A stretch of 64,000 nucleotides of DNA from Acinetobacter sp. ANC 4178 (lineage in GTDB: Bacteria; Pseudomonadota; Gammaproteobacteria; Pseudomonadales; Moraxellaceae), in contig NZ_SJOD01000001.1 in assembly GCF_004331175.1 (NCBI RefSeq), forward strand, positions 62,001 through 126,000, read 5' to 3'. Below the pieces are notes generated by a model that was not told the DNA's origin, made no database searches, and saw only the letters and a program-made list of their open reading frames with translations. Below, in pieces: positions 1 to 8,755 of the stretch. The position numbers and the translations under genes are program-made. The stretch's first letter is position 1. Each line of letters starts with the position of its first letter.

Positions 1-235
1 TTTGCTTGAACCTGCATCACGTTTATTGTACGCCGAACAGGACCAAACCTTATTATTCTGGGCGAATGGCGAGCAACTTTGTATTTCTGAAGACACTAGC
101 TCTCTATTAAAGCAAATTGCAGACGGTCAAGTATTGGCATTTGATCAACACTTTAATCATGACGAAATTTTAGAAGATTTCGCTCAACTGATGAATGATT
201 CAATTCTAATGCTACTTCCACCTGCTGAAGAATAA
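1..235 (+). CDS. Cupin/JmjC-like ribosomal oxygenase, C-terminal part (RoxA/YcfD-like)
   Basis: The frame is open from the window edge, so only about 78 C-terminal residues are present. The pattern of a short beta hairpin (LFWANGEQLC) followed by a small helical acidic tail resembles the C-terminal winged-helix part of RoxA/YcfD proteins, Fe(II)/2-oxoglutarate oxygenases that hydroxylate an arginine of ribosomal protein L16. The catalytic cupin core lies outside the window, so iron ligands cannot be checked. The gene ends just before a hairpin shared with the convergent sensor kinase gene. The family assignment is a resemblance only; any cupin-type protein with this tail would fit. Confidence 0.5.
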   Translation, partial: LLEPASRLLYAEQDQTLLFWANGEQLCISEDTSSLLKQIADGQVLAFDQHFNHDEILEDFAQLMNDSILMLLPPAEE

Positions 236-246
236 GTTAAAATTAC

Positions 247-277
247 AAAGGCATTCAATTTCGTTTTGAATGCCTTT
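247..277. terminator. Hairpin between convergent genes
   Basis: A 12-bp stem (AAAGGCATTCAA with its complement) and a 7-nt loop sit between the cupin gene and the sensor kinase gene, which converge here. The T-run is weak on both sides. Confidence 0.65.
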
Positions 278-282
278 GCTCA

Positions 283-2172
283 TTATTTCTCTTCTCTAAT
301 TTCTAATAGTGCTTGAACCACAGTTCTACCTTTTTCAGAGCTGACCTGTAACTCTGCCCCGACACGTTCTAAACGCATTTTCATACTTCGAATTCCAATG
401 CTCATCCCATTTTGAAAATTACTCTTCACATCAAAACCAACACCATCATCCTCAATGGTTAAAATCAGTTGGCGTTCATACGGAAATACCATAGAAACAA
501 AGACATGTTTCGCCTGACTATGTTTCACAATATTGGTCAGACTTTCTTCCAAAACTCGAATAAGGGTTAAACACTGTAAAGCATTCGGCACATAACCCCA
601 GTTTTGCGGAAAAGACCATTTCGACTCTATGTCCAATTCATCCATAAGCTGGCTAAAACGGTGACGAACTGGTGCCACCCATAAAATTGGATTTTCGGGA
701 ACGCGTGATTCAAGACTTGACCCACTATCAATGATTTGTCTTAAATCATCCCGCAACAACTTTAAAATAGATAAAAATTGCTGATTGGTCATATTGTGTT
801 CTGCCTGATCCACAATAATCATAGAACGCACCAAAGATGAACCCAGCCCATCATGTAAATCATGTGAAAGATGAATTCGCTCTTGTAAACGAACATTCTC
901 CAATTCAAGCTTATGTTTCTCATTCATACTGGCATATAAGTCTTGACTGACCTGATGTACTTTTTCTTCTAGTCTTACATTAAACTTCTCTACACGACGT
1001 GTATTTCTGGCCAATTTCACCCCTAAAATAAGCACAACAAAGACCGTAATGATTGGAGAGGTGTAAGGCGAAAGTGGTTTTATATTTTTATGCAAATCCG
1101 AACCTAAAAGTAAGCTATCAAATAATGCACAAATAAAAATACCTGTAAGACACAGCAACAAAAATATATACTCTCTTTTTTTAGTTCTAAATGTCACGTA
1201 ACCTAAATAAAGATAAGTTGCTAAAAATAATAAAATATAGAGGATGAAAATATTAATAAAGACAGGAGTTATCCATTGTAGTGGTGTAAAAAAAATAATA
1301 ATTAATACGATAAAAGTAAAAGCCCAAATACAGCGCTCTAAACGTGGCAACTCAACACGAATAAATCGAAGCAAATAGGTACAAAAGCACACCATATAAA
1401 GAATAAAAAAACTGAGATTGGCTTGTGCAGAAATCACATTATTAGGGAATGGTTTAGTTTCTGTCACCAAAATATTTGAAATAAACAAAACCCAAAGTAT
1501 GCAACTGAGTGCGAACCATGCAAAGGTTGTTTCTGTACGCCTAAAAATCCATATTGAAAAACATAACAGACCTAGTACCAATGAAATGATGATATTGATT
1601 TCAAATAAAGTTCGCCTATTCCACATCTGCTGCTGATGTTGATCATACGCTGCTTGTACATTATTGAAAGAAATTCCACCAAGTCCTGCTTTTTGAAAGG
1701 CATAACCATTCACATAAATTAAAAATTCATTTTCTCCAGCTTTAAAACTAGAAGGCGTTAATATCCAATATCTCGGCATATTCCAGCTTTTCGATAAGGG
1801 TTCAACTAAATTTTTATCACGCCAAAGTACATTACGATTAAAATAAACCGCACCCGCGGAATTAATATATTCTATCGAAAACGTAAAAGATTCACTGATG
1901 GTGCCTGAAGAACAATCAGGTTTCCAAAGTATTTTATACCAAGCACCACCATTATAATTTGGCTCATGCATAGCCCAATTATCGGGCAACTCTACCTCTT
2001 TCCAACCCGATGTAGGAATATGATGAATCGAATCCGTTTTTACAAACTGAATAGATTGTACTTGAATGGTGCAATGTGCATCTATGGAATAATAAGATGA
2101 TGCTGCGTAAGCCTGCATATGAATGCAAACCAATGCAAACATACAACAAATCCGCAGAATCAATGTGGTCAT
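283..2172 (-). CDS. Membrane sensor histidine kinase, 7TMR-DISM/HisKA_3 type
   Basis: This 629-residue protein has a signal peptide (about 1-23), a periplasmic beta-rich domain (about 25-185, with the NYNGGAWYK stretch typical of jelly-roll sensor domains), about seven membrane segments (about 190-385), a coiled linker (about 395-435) and a kinase module. The H box is HDLHDGLGSS with likely phospho-acceptor His440. The N box is EESLTNIVKHS (about 542-552) and the G1 box is EDDGVGFD (about 574-581). This order matches NarX/DegS-class kinases with a 7TM receptor front end. It overlaps the response regulator gene by 4 bp (ATGA), so the pair is translationally coupled. The signal it senses is unknown; the extracellular domain suggests a small ligand. 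Confidence 0.85.
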   Translation of the reverse strand: MTTLILRICCMFALVCIHMQAYAASSYYSIDAHCTIQVQSIQFVKTDSIHHIPTSGWKEVELPDNWAMHEPNYNGGAWYKILWKPDCSSGTISESFTFSIEYINSAGAVYFNRNVLWRDKNLVEPLSKSWNMPRYWILTPSSFKAGENEFLIYVNGYAFQKAGLGGISFNNVQAAYDQHQQQMWNRRTLFEINIIISLVLGLLCFSIWIFRRTETTFAWFALSCILWVLFISNILVTETKPFPNNVISAQANLSFFILYMVCFCTYLLRFIRVELPRLERCIWAFTFIVLIIIFFTPLQWITPVFINIFILYILLFLATYLYLGYVTFRTKKREYIFLLLCLTGIFICALFDSLLLGSDLHKNIKPLSPYTSPIITVFVVLILGVKLARNTRRVEKFNVRLEEKVHQVSQDLYASMNEKHKLELENVRLQERIHLSHDLHDGLGSSLVRSMIIVDQAEHNMTNQQFLSILKLLRDDLRQIIDSGSSLESRVPENPILWVAPVRHRFSQLMDELDIESKWSFPQNWGYVPNALQCLTLIRVLEESLTNIVKHSQAKHVFVSMVFPYERQLILTIEDDGVGFDVKSNFQNGMSIGIRSMKMRLERVGAELQVSSEKGRTVVQALLEIREEK

Positions 2173-2858
2173 ATAATCCCTAAAGTTCTCGCTGCACTTA
2201 CAGCTTTCGTCCTCTTTGAAACAGAAAGTTTTCGATAAATATGCTTAATATGACTTTCTACTGTATAGCGTGACACAAATAATTGTTCCGAGATTTCTCG
2301 GTTACTTAAACCTTGTGCAACCAAATCCAAAATTTCCTTTTCACGATTGGTTAAAGCTTCCATATCCGCAGGTAAAGCTCCCTGCTGTCCACTTTTATCT
2401 TGCGTGTTTTCTTGAACTGCAATTTGGCTAAGAATCTCTCGAGCAATAAAAGGATCAATCGGTGCGCCACCGCGCAAAATACTACGAATCGCCAACAATA
2501 CCTCAGAGTCATCCCGCTCTTTTAATACATAACCCGTCGCACCTGCCTTAATTGCAGAAAATAAGCTGGATTGTGTACTCCATGCTGAAATCACCAAAAT
2601 GGAAGCGTTCGAATCTCTTTCACGTAACTTTTCAATAAACTCCACACCATTTCCATCTGGCAAACCCAAATCGACCAATGCCAATGAGACTGGAATTTCT
2701 TCTATTTTTTCAAATGCTTCTTTAAGGTTAGAGACAAAATGTAATGTCTCATTCTCATATCCTAGTTCAGTTAAAATTCTTCTTAGACGGTTCTGTATAA
2801 TTGGTTCATCTTCCAGAATAATCACTGGTACTGGCAACATAGCTTCATCATTGCTCAT
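2169..2858 (-). CDS. NarL/FixJ-type response regulator
   Basis: An N-terminal receiver domain (about 10-130) holds the phospho-acceptor Asp in DLGLPDGNG and the Lys in VLKERD. A LuxR-type helix-turn-helix follows (LTNREKEILDLVAQGLSNRE, then SRYTVESHIKHIYRKL). This is the usual domain order for partners of HisKA_3 kinases. An ATG lies 12 bases further upstream, but the inner ATG at 2858 follows a GGGGTG ribosome site at good spacing and is preferred. The gene precedes and overlaps the sensor kinase gene, and its upstream region is shared with a divergent FMN-enzyme gene that may be a target. The regulon cannot be told from the sequence. Confidence 0.88.
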   Translation of the reverse strand: MSNDEAMLPVPVIILEDEPIIQNRLRRILTELGYENETLHFVSNLKEAFEKIEEIPVSLALVDLGLPDGNGVEFIEKLRERDSNASILVISAWSTQSSLFSAIKAGATGYVLKERDDSEVLLAIRSILRGGAPIDPFIAREILSQIAVQENTQDKSGQQGALPADMEALTNREKEILDLVAQGLSNREISEQLFVSRYTVESHIKHIYRKLSVSKRTKAVSAARTLGII

Positions 2859-3174
2859 GTAACACCCCATTTTTTGGTATGCACTATACTCAGATTTTTA
2901 AGATGCCTCATATCCCTATATTTGGGTAAATTAGAATTTTCTCTTTCGATTTAACCCTTATTCTCCTAAGATACACTCATCGTTTACTTTTTACACAAAA
3001 AAAACTGCACAGTCGTATAAATTAAATGAAAATAAACATTATTCTTATCTAAGCCACTCGACTTTTTAAATGATTTATTAATCAACTCCTAACACAAATA
3101 GTTACTTGTACTCATGCACAAATCTTGGCATTGTGAAATGAAATAAACATCAGGCACAAGGATGAATTATAACT
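2859..3174. promoter_or_regulatory. Divergent intergenic region upstream of two-component system and FMN enzyme
   Basis: This AT-rich stretch of about 315 bp has no credible coding frame and lies between divergent genes, so it must carry both promoters. I did not find a convincing inverted repeat or an unambiguous -35/-10 pair. An AAGGA ribosome site at about 3158-3162 serves the rightward gene. Confidence 0.5.
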
Positions 3175-4845
3175 ATGCCGAATCCTGCACAAATTGTACG
3201 CCACAAATTACTGAACACCTTTTTCTCGCGTCATTCTGTTTGGTTCACTTGTATTTTTATCGCGCTTAGCATCACTTGGTTTAGACTCAATTATGCTCCT
3301 CATTATATTTATTATTTCCTCTCAGATACGACGATCAACATATTATGGTTGGTGAGCACTTTTCTGAGTCTTGTTGGCTTATATGATTTATTACAGAATC
3401 GACATTCAATTTTAAAAAACTACCCGATTATCGGACATTTTCGCTTCTTATTTGAAGAGTTCCGGCCAGAAATTCGGCAATATTTCATTGAATCGGATGA
3501 GGATGCTTTACCTTTTTCAAGAATGCAACGTAGCTTAGTCTATCAACGTTCCAAGAATGAAAACTCAGATAAACCTTTTGGCTCCATCATCGATGTGTAT
3601 CAGCAAGACTATCGCTTCATGACACACTCCATTCAACCCTGCCCCCCTGCGGATCCCTCTACATTTCGCATCGAAATTGGTAATTCACAATGCGCTCAAC
3701 CCTATAATGCATCCATCATGAATATTTCTGCCATGAGCTTTGGTAGCTTAAGTGCCAATGCCATTCGTGCATTAAATAAAGGAGCACAACTGGGTAATTT
3801 TTACCACGACACTGGTGAAGGCAGCCTTAGCCCTTATCATTTGCAATATGGTGGCGATATTGTCTGGGAACTTGGGAGTGGATATTTTGGTTGTCGTACC
3901 GAAGATGGTACTTTCGATCCAGTGAAGTTTGCGAAACAGGCAGTACTTCCACAAATTAAAATGATTGAAATTAAACTGTCGCAAGGTGCTAAACCTGGAC
4001 ACGGTGGTATTTTACCTAAAGATAAGATTTCAGCAGAAATTGCACAAATCCGAGGTATTCCACGTGATCGTGATTGTATTTCCCCCTCAAAGCATTCAGC
4101 CTTCAATACCCCTATTGAAATGCTACAGTTTATTCAAAAATTGCGTGAACTCTCTGGTGGGAAACCTGTCGGATTCAAACTGTGTATAGGTCAACCTTGG
4201 CAGTTTATGGGTATAGTCAAGGCTATGCTGCATACGCAAATATTACCTGACTTTATTGTAGTGGATGGTTCGGAAGGTGGTACAGGTGCGGCGCCGATTG
4301 AACTGATCAATAACATGGGTACGCCACTCCGCGAAGGTGTTTTATTTGTTCATAATACTTTGATTGGTGCAGGACTCAGAAAACACATCAAAATTGGCGC
4401 AAGTGGGAAAATTATCAGTGCTTTCGATGTTGCTAGCACTATAGCGATTGGGGCTGACTGGGTGAATTCTGCACGTGGCTTTATGTTTGCGATTGGTTGT
4501 ATTCAAGCACAGAGTTGCCACACCAACCAATGTCCCGTCGGTGTTGCAACTCAAGATCAAGACCGACAAAAAGCCATACATGTCCCAACAAAGGCAGAAC
4601 GTGTTTTCCATTTCCACAAAAATACCATGCGTGCATTATCTGAAATGATTGCTGCGGCGGGTTTACGCCACCCTTCAGATATAAAAGCTCATCATTTAGC
4701 ACAACGGATTAACGATCGTGAAATTAAAAACTATGCGCAATTACATTTTTGGTTAAAAGACGGCGAACTTCTAAATTGCGAAAATAAAGATCAGGAAAAC
4801 TTTTACTTCCGCATGTGGAATATGGCAAAAATGGAATATTTCTAA
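3175..4845 (+). CDS. FMN-binding glutamate synthase-like protein, membrane anchored
   Basis: This is a 556-residue protein with two N-terminal membrane segments (about 20-40 and 47-66). The body resembles the FMN and 3Fe-4S half of the glutamate synthase large subunit. Visible motifs are NISAMSFGSLSANA (FMN site), TGEGSLSPYH, QGAKPGHGGILP, VDGSEGGTGAAP and the cysteine run CIQAQSCHTNQCPVG that normally binds the iron-sulfur cluster. The N-terminal glutamine amidotransferase domain and C-terminal GXGXG domain of full GltB are absent. Stand-alone proteins of this family are widespread and mostly of unknown substrate; related domains occur in methylglutamate-forming enzymes. It stands alone, divergent from the two-component system. 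Confidence 0.8.
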   Translation: MPNPAQIVRHKLLNTFFSRHSVWFTCIFIALSITWFRLNYAPHYIYYFLSDTTINILWLVSTFLSLVGLYDLLQNRHSILKNYPIIGHFRFLFEEFRPEIRQYFIESDEDALPFSRMQRSLVYQRSKNENSDKPFGSIIDVYQQDYRFMTHSIQPCPPADPSTFRIEIGNSQCAQPYNASIMNISAMSFGSLSANAIRALNKGAQLGNFYHDTGEGSLSPYHLQYGGDIVWELGSGYFGCRTEDGTFDPVKFAKQAVLPQIKMIEIKLSQGAKPGHGGILPKDKISAEIAQIRGIPRDRDCISPSKHSAFNTPIEMLQFIQKLRELSGGKPVGFKLCIGQPWQFMGIVKAMLHTQILPDFIVVDGSEGGTGAAPIELINNMGTPLREGVLFVHNTLIGAGLRKHIKIGASGKIISAFDVASTIAIGADWVNSARGFMFAIGCIQAQSCHTNQCPVGVATQDQDRQKAIHVPTKAERVFHFHKNTMRALSEMIAAAGLRHPSDIKAHHLAQRINDREIKNYAQLHFWLKDGELLNCENKDQENFYFRMWNMAKMEYF

Positions 4846-4852
4846 TATCAGC

Positions 4853-4882
4853 CTGACTTGGCTAAAATTTTAGCCAAGTCAG
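4853..4882. terminator. 30-nt perfect palindrome between convergent genes
   Basis: A perfect palindrome (15-nt half site CTGACTTGGCTAAAA) lies between the ends of the FMN enzyme and the hydrolase genes. It can form a hairpin with an AATT loop on either strand. It lacks a strong T-run, so termination is likely but not certain. Confidence 0.6.
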
Positions 4883-4909
4883 TTCAAAACATCTATTTCA
4901 AAATAGAAC

Positions 4910-5953
4910 TCAATAATACTCGCCAGTATTATGTGCATGTAAAAAGGCAGGAATTAATCCAGTTAAAGCAGCACGAATGTCAGCGCGTTCATTAATTAAT
5001 TGATGCGAACCTTCTTCCAACATCAACAGTGTTTGCAATCTAAATTTCTGACGGATAAATTCAATGTTATAGCGCCAATCTACAGTTTGATCTAATGCAC
5101 CTTGCGCCAACCAAACGGGTATGCGGCAAGATGGACGAGCTTCCATCTGTTGCATCCACTTCGACATGGCCAAAATCCAATCCATACCCATCATACGAGG
5201 TTGTAAAGGGTCTTTTAAACGGACAAATCTTAAAAACTCAGGGTTATGATTATTACGACGGAAATGCCTTGGAACTTGACGTTTAATCCGACGAATAATG
5301 CCCAAACCAACAGAGTTGTGCCACCACGCCGATTTAGCAGGTCGAATTAAAGGTGACAATAGTAAAACACGCTCTACATAAGGATTTTCACGGCGCTCGG
5401 CAAACTCCAGTAAATGATGCATCAGAATTGCACCACCCGTACTTTGTCCAATTCCCAACCAAGGTTTAGGCAGTTGTGAGGCATTTTTCACATATTGATA
5501 AACCGCATGAAGTACACGCTGATAATGATCAAAATCTTGAATACTGGCAGGCGAACCATCACTCAACCCATGACCTGGTAGGTCATACGTGAGCACACTA
5601 AAACCTTGTTCAAGCAGTTCACGGATAATTGGCTGATAAATTCCGCTGTGCTCTAAATAACCGTGTAAAAGGAACACTGTTCCTTTTATTACAACCTTTC
5701 CTTCCGCATTTGCTTTAGGTTGAAACACTTGCACATGCAATTTAAACAACGGCATTTGTACAAAACCTTGCCAATGCTCACATTCAAGCAAATGTAAACC
5801 GTACAACTTACGATACGCTTGTAATTCAACTGATGGTGAAAATGCATGATTCAAATTTAATGGACTTAAAACCTGTGGTGTTGTATCTCGATTAGGCACA
5901 GGTAAATCCAATTGTTTCAGGATATTTGGATTTAAAAATGGAATTTCAGGCAT
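4910..5953 (-). CDS. Alpha/beta hydrolase, lysophospholipase/monoacylglycerol lipase-like
   Basis: A 347-residue hydrolase of the serine aminopeptidase S33 (Hydrolase_4) type. The oxyanion-hole region is FLLHGYLEHSG, followed by YDLPGHGLSDG. The nucleophile elbow is GQSTGG, the acid is probably the Asp in QGALDQTVDW, and the His lies in EEGSHQLINE. This set is typical of PldB-like lysophospholipases and monoglyceride lipases, but the substrate is not provable. There is no signal peptide, so it is probably cytoplasmic. Its ATG overlaps the stop of the upstream DUF218 gene by one base (TAATG), so it is the last gene of a coupled envelope operon. Confidence 0.8.
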   Translation of the reverse strand: MPEIPFLNPNILKQLDLPVPNRDTTPQVLSPLNLNHAFSPSVELQAYRKLYGLHLLECEHWQGFVQMPLFKLHVQVFQPKANAEGKVVIKGTVFLLHGYLEHSGIYQPIIRELLEQGFSVLTYDLPGHGLSDGSPASIQDFDHYQRVLHAVYQYVKNASQLPKPWLGIGQSTGGAILMHHLLEFAERRENPYVERVLLLSPLIRPAKSAWWHNSVGLGIIRRIKRQVPRHFRRNNHNPEFLRFVRLKDPLQPRMMGMDWILAMSKWMQQMEARPSCRIPVWLAQGALDQTVDWRYNIEFIRQKFRLQTLLMLEEGSHQLINERADIRAALTGLIPAFLHAHNTGEYY

Positions 5954-7074
5954 TAAGGTACCTCACGGCAATCACTTGAGCCGAATAACATGTCGCGAAT
6001 GGTCGCCAACATTTCATAATTTGCACGGCGGCTATGATCATAGTTCTGTTGGCTAGGCTGCCAAGCTGTTAATTGTGTTGGCATTGGTGCCTCAATAGGC
6101 ACCGTCTCGATTCCATTTAAAGCAAATAAACGGCGTGTTCTCGGCATATGATATTGATCGGTAATTAGAATCACGGTCGGTGCTCCCCCTTTCTTTTGTA
6201 ATAATAGCGAGCTAAAGCGTGAATTTTCACAAGTATTCATACTTCTATTTTCTAACAGCTTGGCATCGACACCTCGCTCATTTAACCAACGTTGCATATA
6301 AGGAGCTTCTACTCCACTCAGCACAATAGGTAAGTTATACACTTTTTCAACGGCTAGTGTTTTCTCTAGTCTTAATTTTGTATAGTCATTCACGACAATA
6401 TCTTTTCTATTTTTGTCCAAGGTTAAACCACCACCTAACACGACAATCGCATAGGGTTGTGATAAAGCTCCTTTAGGTGTTTCATTTTGTTCTTTAATTT
6501 GGGCAATATCTTTTTGAATTTGCTGTGCATCAACACTTTCAACTACAGGCTCGATTTTATGTTTCTGTAGAAAATCCAGATATTTTTCCATCAAGGCTTT
6601 ATTTTCTTTGCTATCCAACTCTAATAAATCCTTTACATTTTGTGTCGGATCTTCAGGTAGTGATGCTGCTTGCTTTGGATCTGCCAAAAGCGGAACTTGA
6701 GGGCGTTCTTCTTCCTCGTTTTGCTCTTGCTGCTCTTTATTAATTAAATCTTGCAAGGCTTTGTAACGTGCTTGAATTTGCGGTAAATTTTCAGAATTGT
6801 TTTGCTGAATTTCCTGTTCCATCAATTTAAGATACGCTTGACGCGCAATCCATAAATTGGAACCCGGTTCAAGATTTTCAGCTTCGCTCAGCGCTGCCAT
6901 TTTTTGACTTTTCGCCGCCACTTCATTCACTTCTACAGGAACAAAGGTATTCAATGCCTTCACCACCAATTTGGAATAAAATGGTGAATAGATAAAAATC
7001 ACCAGACAGCCCAAAAGTACAAAAAGCAAAGCTGCAATTTGTACAATACGAACCATCCAATCTATTTTAATCAT
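5953..7074 (-). CDS. DUF218 (YdcF/ElyC/SanA-like) membrane protein
   Basis: This 373-residue protein has one N-terminal membrane helix (about 10-32), a long charged Glu/Gln-rich linker (about 60-205, probably helical), and a C-terminal DUF218 domain beginning at YAIVVLGGGL (about 208) with the later ITDQYHMPRTRR stretch. ElyC and SanA relatives act in envelope integrity and undecaprenyl-carrier or antigen metabolism. E. coli members are about 240-260 residues, so the linker here is extra. It starts 3 bases after murB ends and overlaps the hydrolase gene by one base. The placement with murB supports an envelope role; the biochemical activity of the family is unsettled. Confidence 0.75.
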   Translation of the reverse strand: MIKIDWMVRIVQIAALLFVLLGCLVIFIYSPFYSKLVVKALNTFVPVEVNEVAAKSQKMAALSEAENLEPGSNLWIARQAYLKLMEQEIQQNNSENLPQIQARYKALQDLINKEQQEQNEEEERPQVPLLADPKQAASLPEDPTQNVKDLLELDSKENKALMEKYLDFLQKHKIEPVVESVDAQQIQKDIAQIKEQNETPKGALSQPYAIVVLGGGLTLDKNRKDIVVNDYTKLRLEKTLAVEKVYNLPIVLSGVEAPYMQRWLNERGVDAKLLENRSMNTCENSRFSSLLLQKKGGAPTVILITDQYHMPRTRRLFALNGIETVPIEAPMPTQLTAWQPSQQNYDHSRRANYEMLATIRDMLFGSSDCREVP

Positions 7075-7077
7075 TCA

Positions 7078-8112
7078 TTATTCCACGTGTGATTGAATTA
7101 AACCAACTGCATTAAAAAGAACAGGTTCTGGCTCTAGACGAATGTTGAACTTATTTGACACATCTTGCTGAACCGCTCGATAAGTCGCTTGTACATCCAA
7201 CAAAGTCGCATTTTCATAGTTCACCAAAACCAAAGCCTGTTTTGCAAACATACCAACCATGCCTAAACGCTTCCCTTTCCAACCCGCCTGATCAATTAAC
7301 CAGCCTGCAGCAATTTTAATCTGCCCATTTGCTTGAGGGTAATGGGGCAATTGAGGGAATTTCGTATTTATTTGGTCAAAACATTGTGCAGAGATCACAG
7401 GATTTTTAAAAAAACTACCCGCATTCGGATATTCTTTTGGATCTGGTAGCTTACTTTGGCGAATTTGAATGACTTGATTTTGCAGATTTTCTGCGCTTAA
7501 GTCCTCACCCACGGCTTGCTTTAAATCACCATAGCTTAGTTTCAAATCGGCATGTTTTAAAAGCTGAAAAATCACTTGAGTGATGACATAACGCTCAGGC
7601 TCATCTTTAAAAATACTGTGTCGATAAGCAAATTGACAATCTGGCGCTAAAATTTCAGTAAATTGCTGTGTTGTACGGTCATAGACGCGTACCGAATGAA
7701 TAAACTCACCAACTTCTACCCCGTAAGCACCAATATTTTGTACAGGTGATGCCCCAACTAAGCCCGGGATTAGAGCTAAATTCTGCAGACCATATAAATG
7801 CTGTTCAGTCGTCCATAATACAAAATCATGCCAAACTTGACCCGCACCAACGGTGAGTGTCTTGGTCTGGCCATCTTCATTCAAGATTTCAATCCCTTGA
7901 ATATCCATATGGACAACCAAAGCATGAATATGCTCAGGTAAAAGCATATTGCTCCCACCAGATAGAATTAACACATTGAGCTGTTGTTGTTCTGCATAAG
8001 ACAAGGCTTCCAACAGCATGTACTCATTTTCAACTTTTACATAGTGTGATGCGACCGAACCCAAATTTAAGGTATTAAAATGCTGAAGTTGAACGTTATT
8101 TTGAATATGCAT
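7078..8112 (-). CDS. murB: UDP-N-acetylenolpyruvoylglucosamine reductase MurB
   Basis: MurB reduces UDP-GlcNAc-enolpyruvate to UDP-MurNAc with FAD and NADPH in cytoplasmic peptidoglycan precursor synthesis. The 344-residue length and motifs match the long E. coli-type enzyme: [22 protein letters not shown] (FAD-binding), [16 protein letters not shown], the YRHSIFK tyrosine region, NAGSFFKNP with the catalytic serine, and [13 protein letters not shown]. It lies 13 bases after a low-molecular-weight phosphatase gene and 3 bases before the DUF218 gene. The ATG at 8112 gives the expected N-terminus; the ribosome site upstream is only moderate (GGGTTTTAGC). Confidence 0.95.
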   Translation of the reverse strand: MHIQNNVQLQHFNTLNLGSVASHYVKVENEYMLLEALSYAEQQQLNVLILSGGSNMLLPEHIHALVVHMDIQGIEILNEDGQTKTLTVGAGQVWHDFVLWTTEQHLYGLQNLALIPGLVGASPVQNIGAYGVEVGEFIHSVRVYDRTTQQFTEILAPDCQFAYRHSIFKDEPERYVITQVIFQLLKHADLKLSYGDLKQAVGEDLSAENLQNQVIQIRQSKLPDPKEYPNAGSFFKNPVISAQCFDQINTKFPQLPHYPQANGQIKIAAGWLIDQAGWKGKRLGMVGMFAKQALVLVNYENATLLDVQATYRAVQQDVSNKFNIRLEPEPVLFNAVGLIQSHVE

Positions 8113-8125
8113 GCTAAAACCCGAA

Positions 8126-8635
8126 CTAGCCTTTCAGCTGTTGTTGAAGTACCTGAACCCAAGCCAAACTACTTGATTCACATTGATCAAGTACACGCTC
8201 AAATCCATCATCGCCACCATAATAAGGGTCTGGCACCGCTTGTTGAAGGAATTTTTGATCATGCTGACTCATCAGGGCAATCTTTGCGCGAAGCATATGC
8301 TGCCCGAGAACTGATTGTGCCTGCTGCATTAAAGCTTGAATATCTTCTAAATTTTCATAATCCATTGCCAAGATCAGATCAAATTCAACAAAATCATGAA
8401 TCTTGAGCTGACGCGCACGTAAAGCAGATAAATCATAACCCCGATGTTGGGCATGTTTTTGGCTTCTTAAATCAGGTGCCTTATTCGGATGATAATTGCT
8501 GGTTCCCGCGGAATCGACCTCAATATTCAGTTGATGTGCATCACAGTAATGTCTAAATACCACTTCTGCTGTGGGCGAACGGCAGATATTTCCAAGACAG
8601 ACACATAACACCTTGTAGGGCGTTTGCGATGACAT
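8126..8635 (-). CDS. Low molecular weight protein-tyrosine phosphatase
   Basis: The N-terminal P-loop CLGNICRS has the Cys-X5-Arg signature with the nucleophilic Cys, and the C-terminal [10 protein letters not shown] supplies the general-acid Asp. At about 170 residues it has the normal length of this cytosolic family, whose bacterial members dephosphorylate tyrosine kinases of capsule export or small molecules. An upstream ATG would add 10 residues, but a GAGGTG site directly before the ATG at 8635 favours the shorter form. It heads the leftward operon with murB. No tyrosine kinase gene is nearby, so its partner is unknown. Confidence 0.9.
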   Translation of the reverse strand: MSSQTPYKVLCVCLGNICRSPTAEVVFRHYCDAHQLNIEVDSAGTSNYHPNKAPDLRSQKHAQHRGYDLSALRARQLKIHDFVEFDLILAMDYENLEDIQALMQQAQSVLGQHMLRAKIALMSQHDQKFLQQAVPDPYYGGDDGFERVLDQCESSSLAWVQVLQQQLKG

Positions 8636-8755
8636 AAGCACCTCAATAGAACGTTTATTTTGCAATGTCTTATGTTAAGTTATTTGGAGGATGAATCCCA
8701 CTAAAACTGTATAACAAAAACACGTAAATATTGATAAAGCATGAAGGAATTGCCA

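Noticed and set aside
8080..8406. 108-codon rightward frame overlapping murB and the phosphatase
   Set aside because: It is antisense to two clear genes and has no motif or ribosome site.
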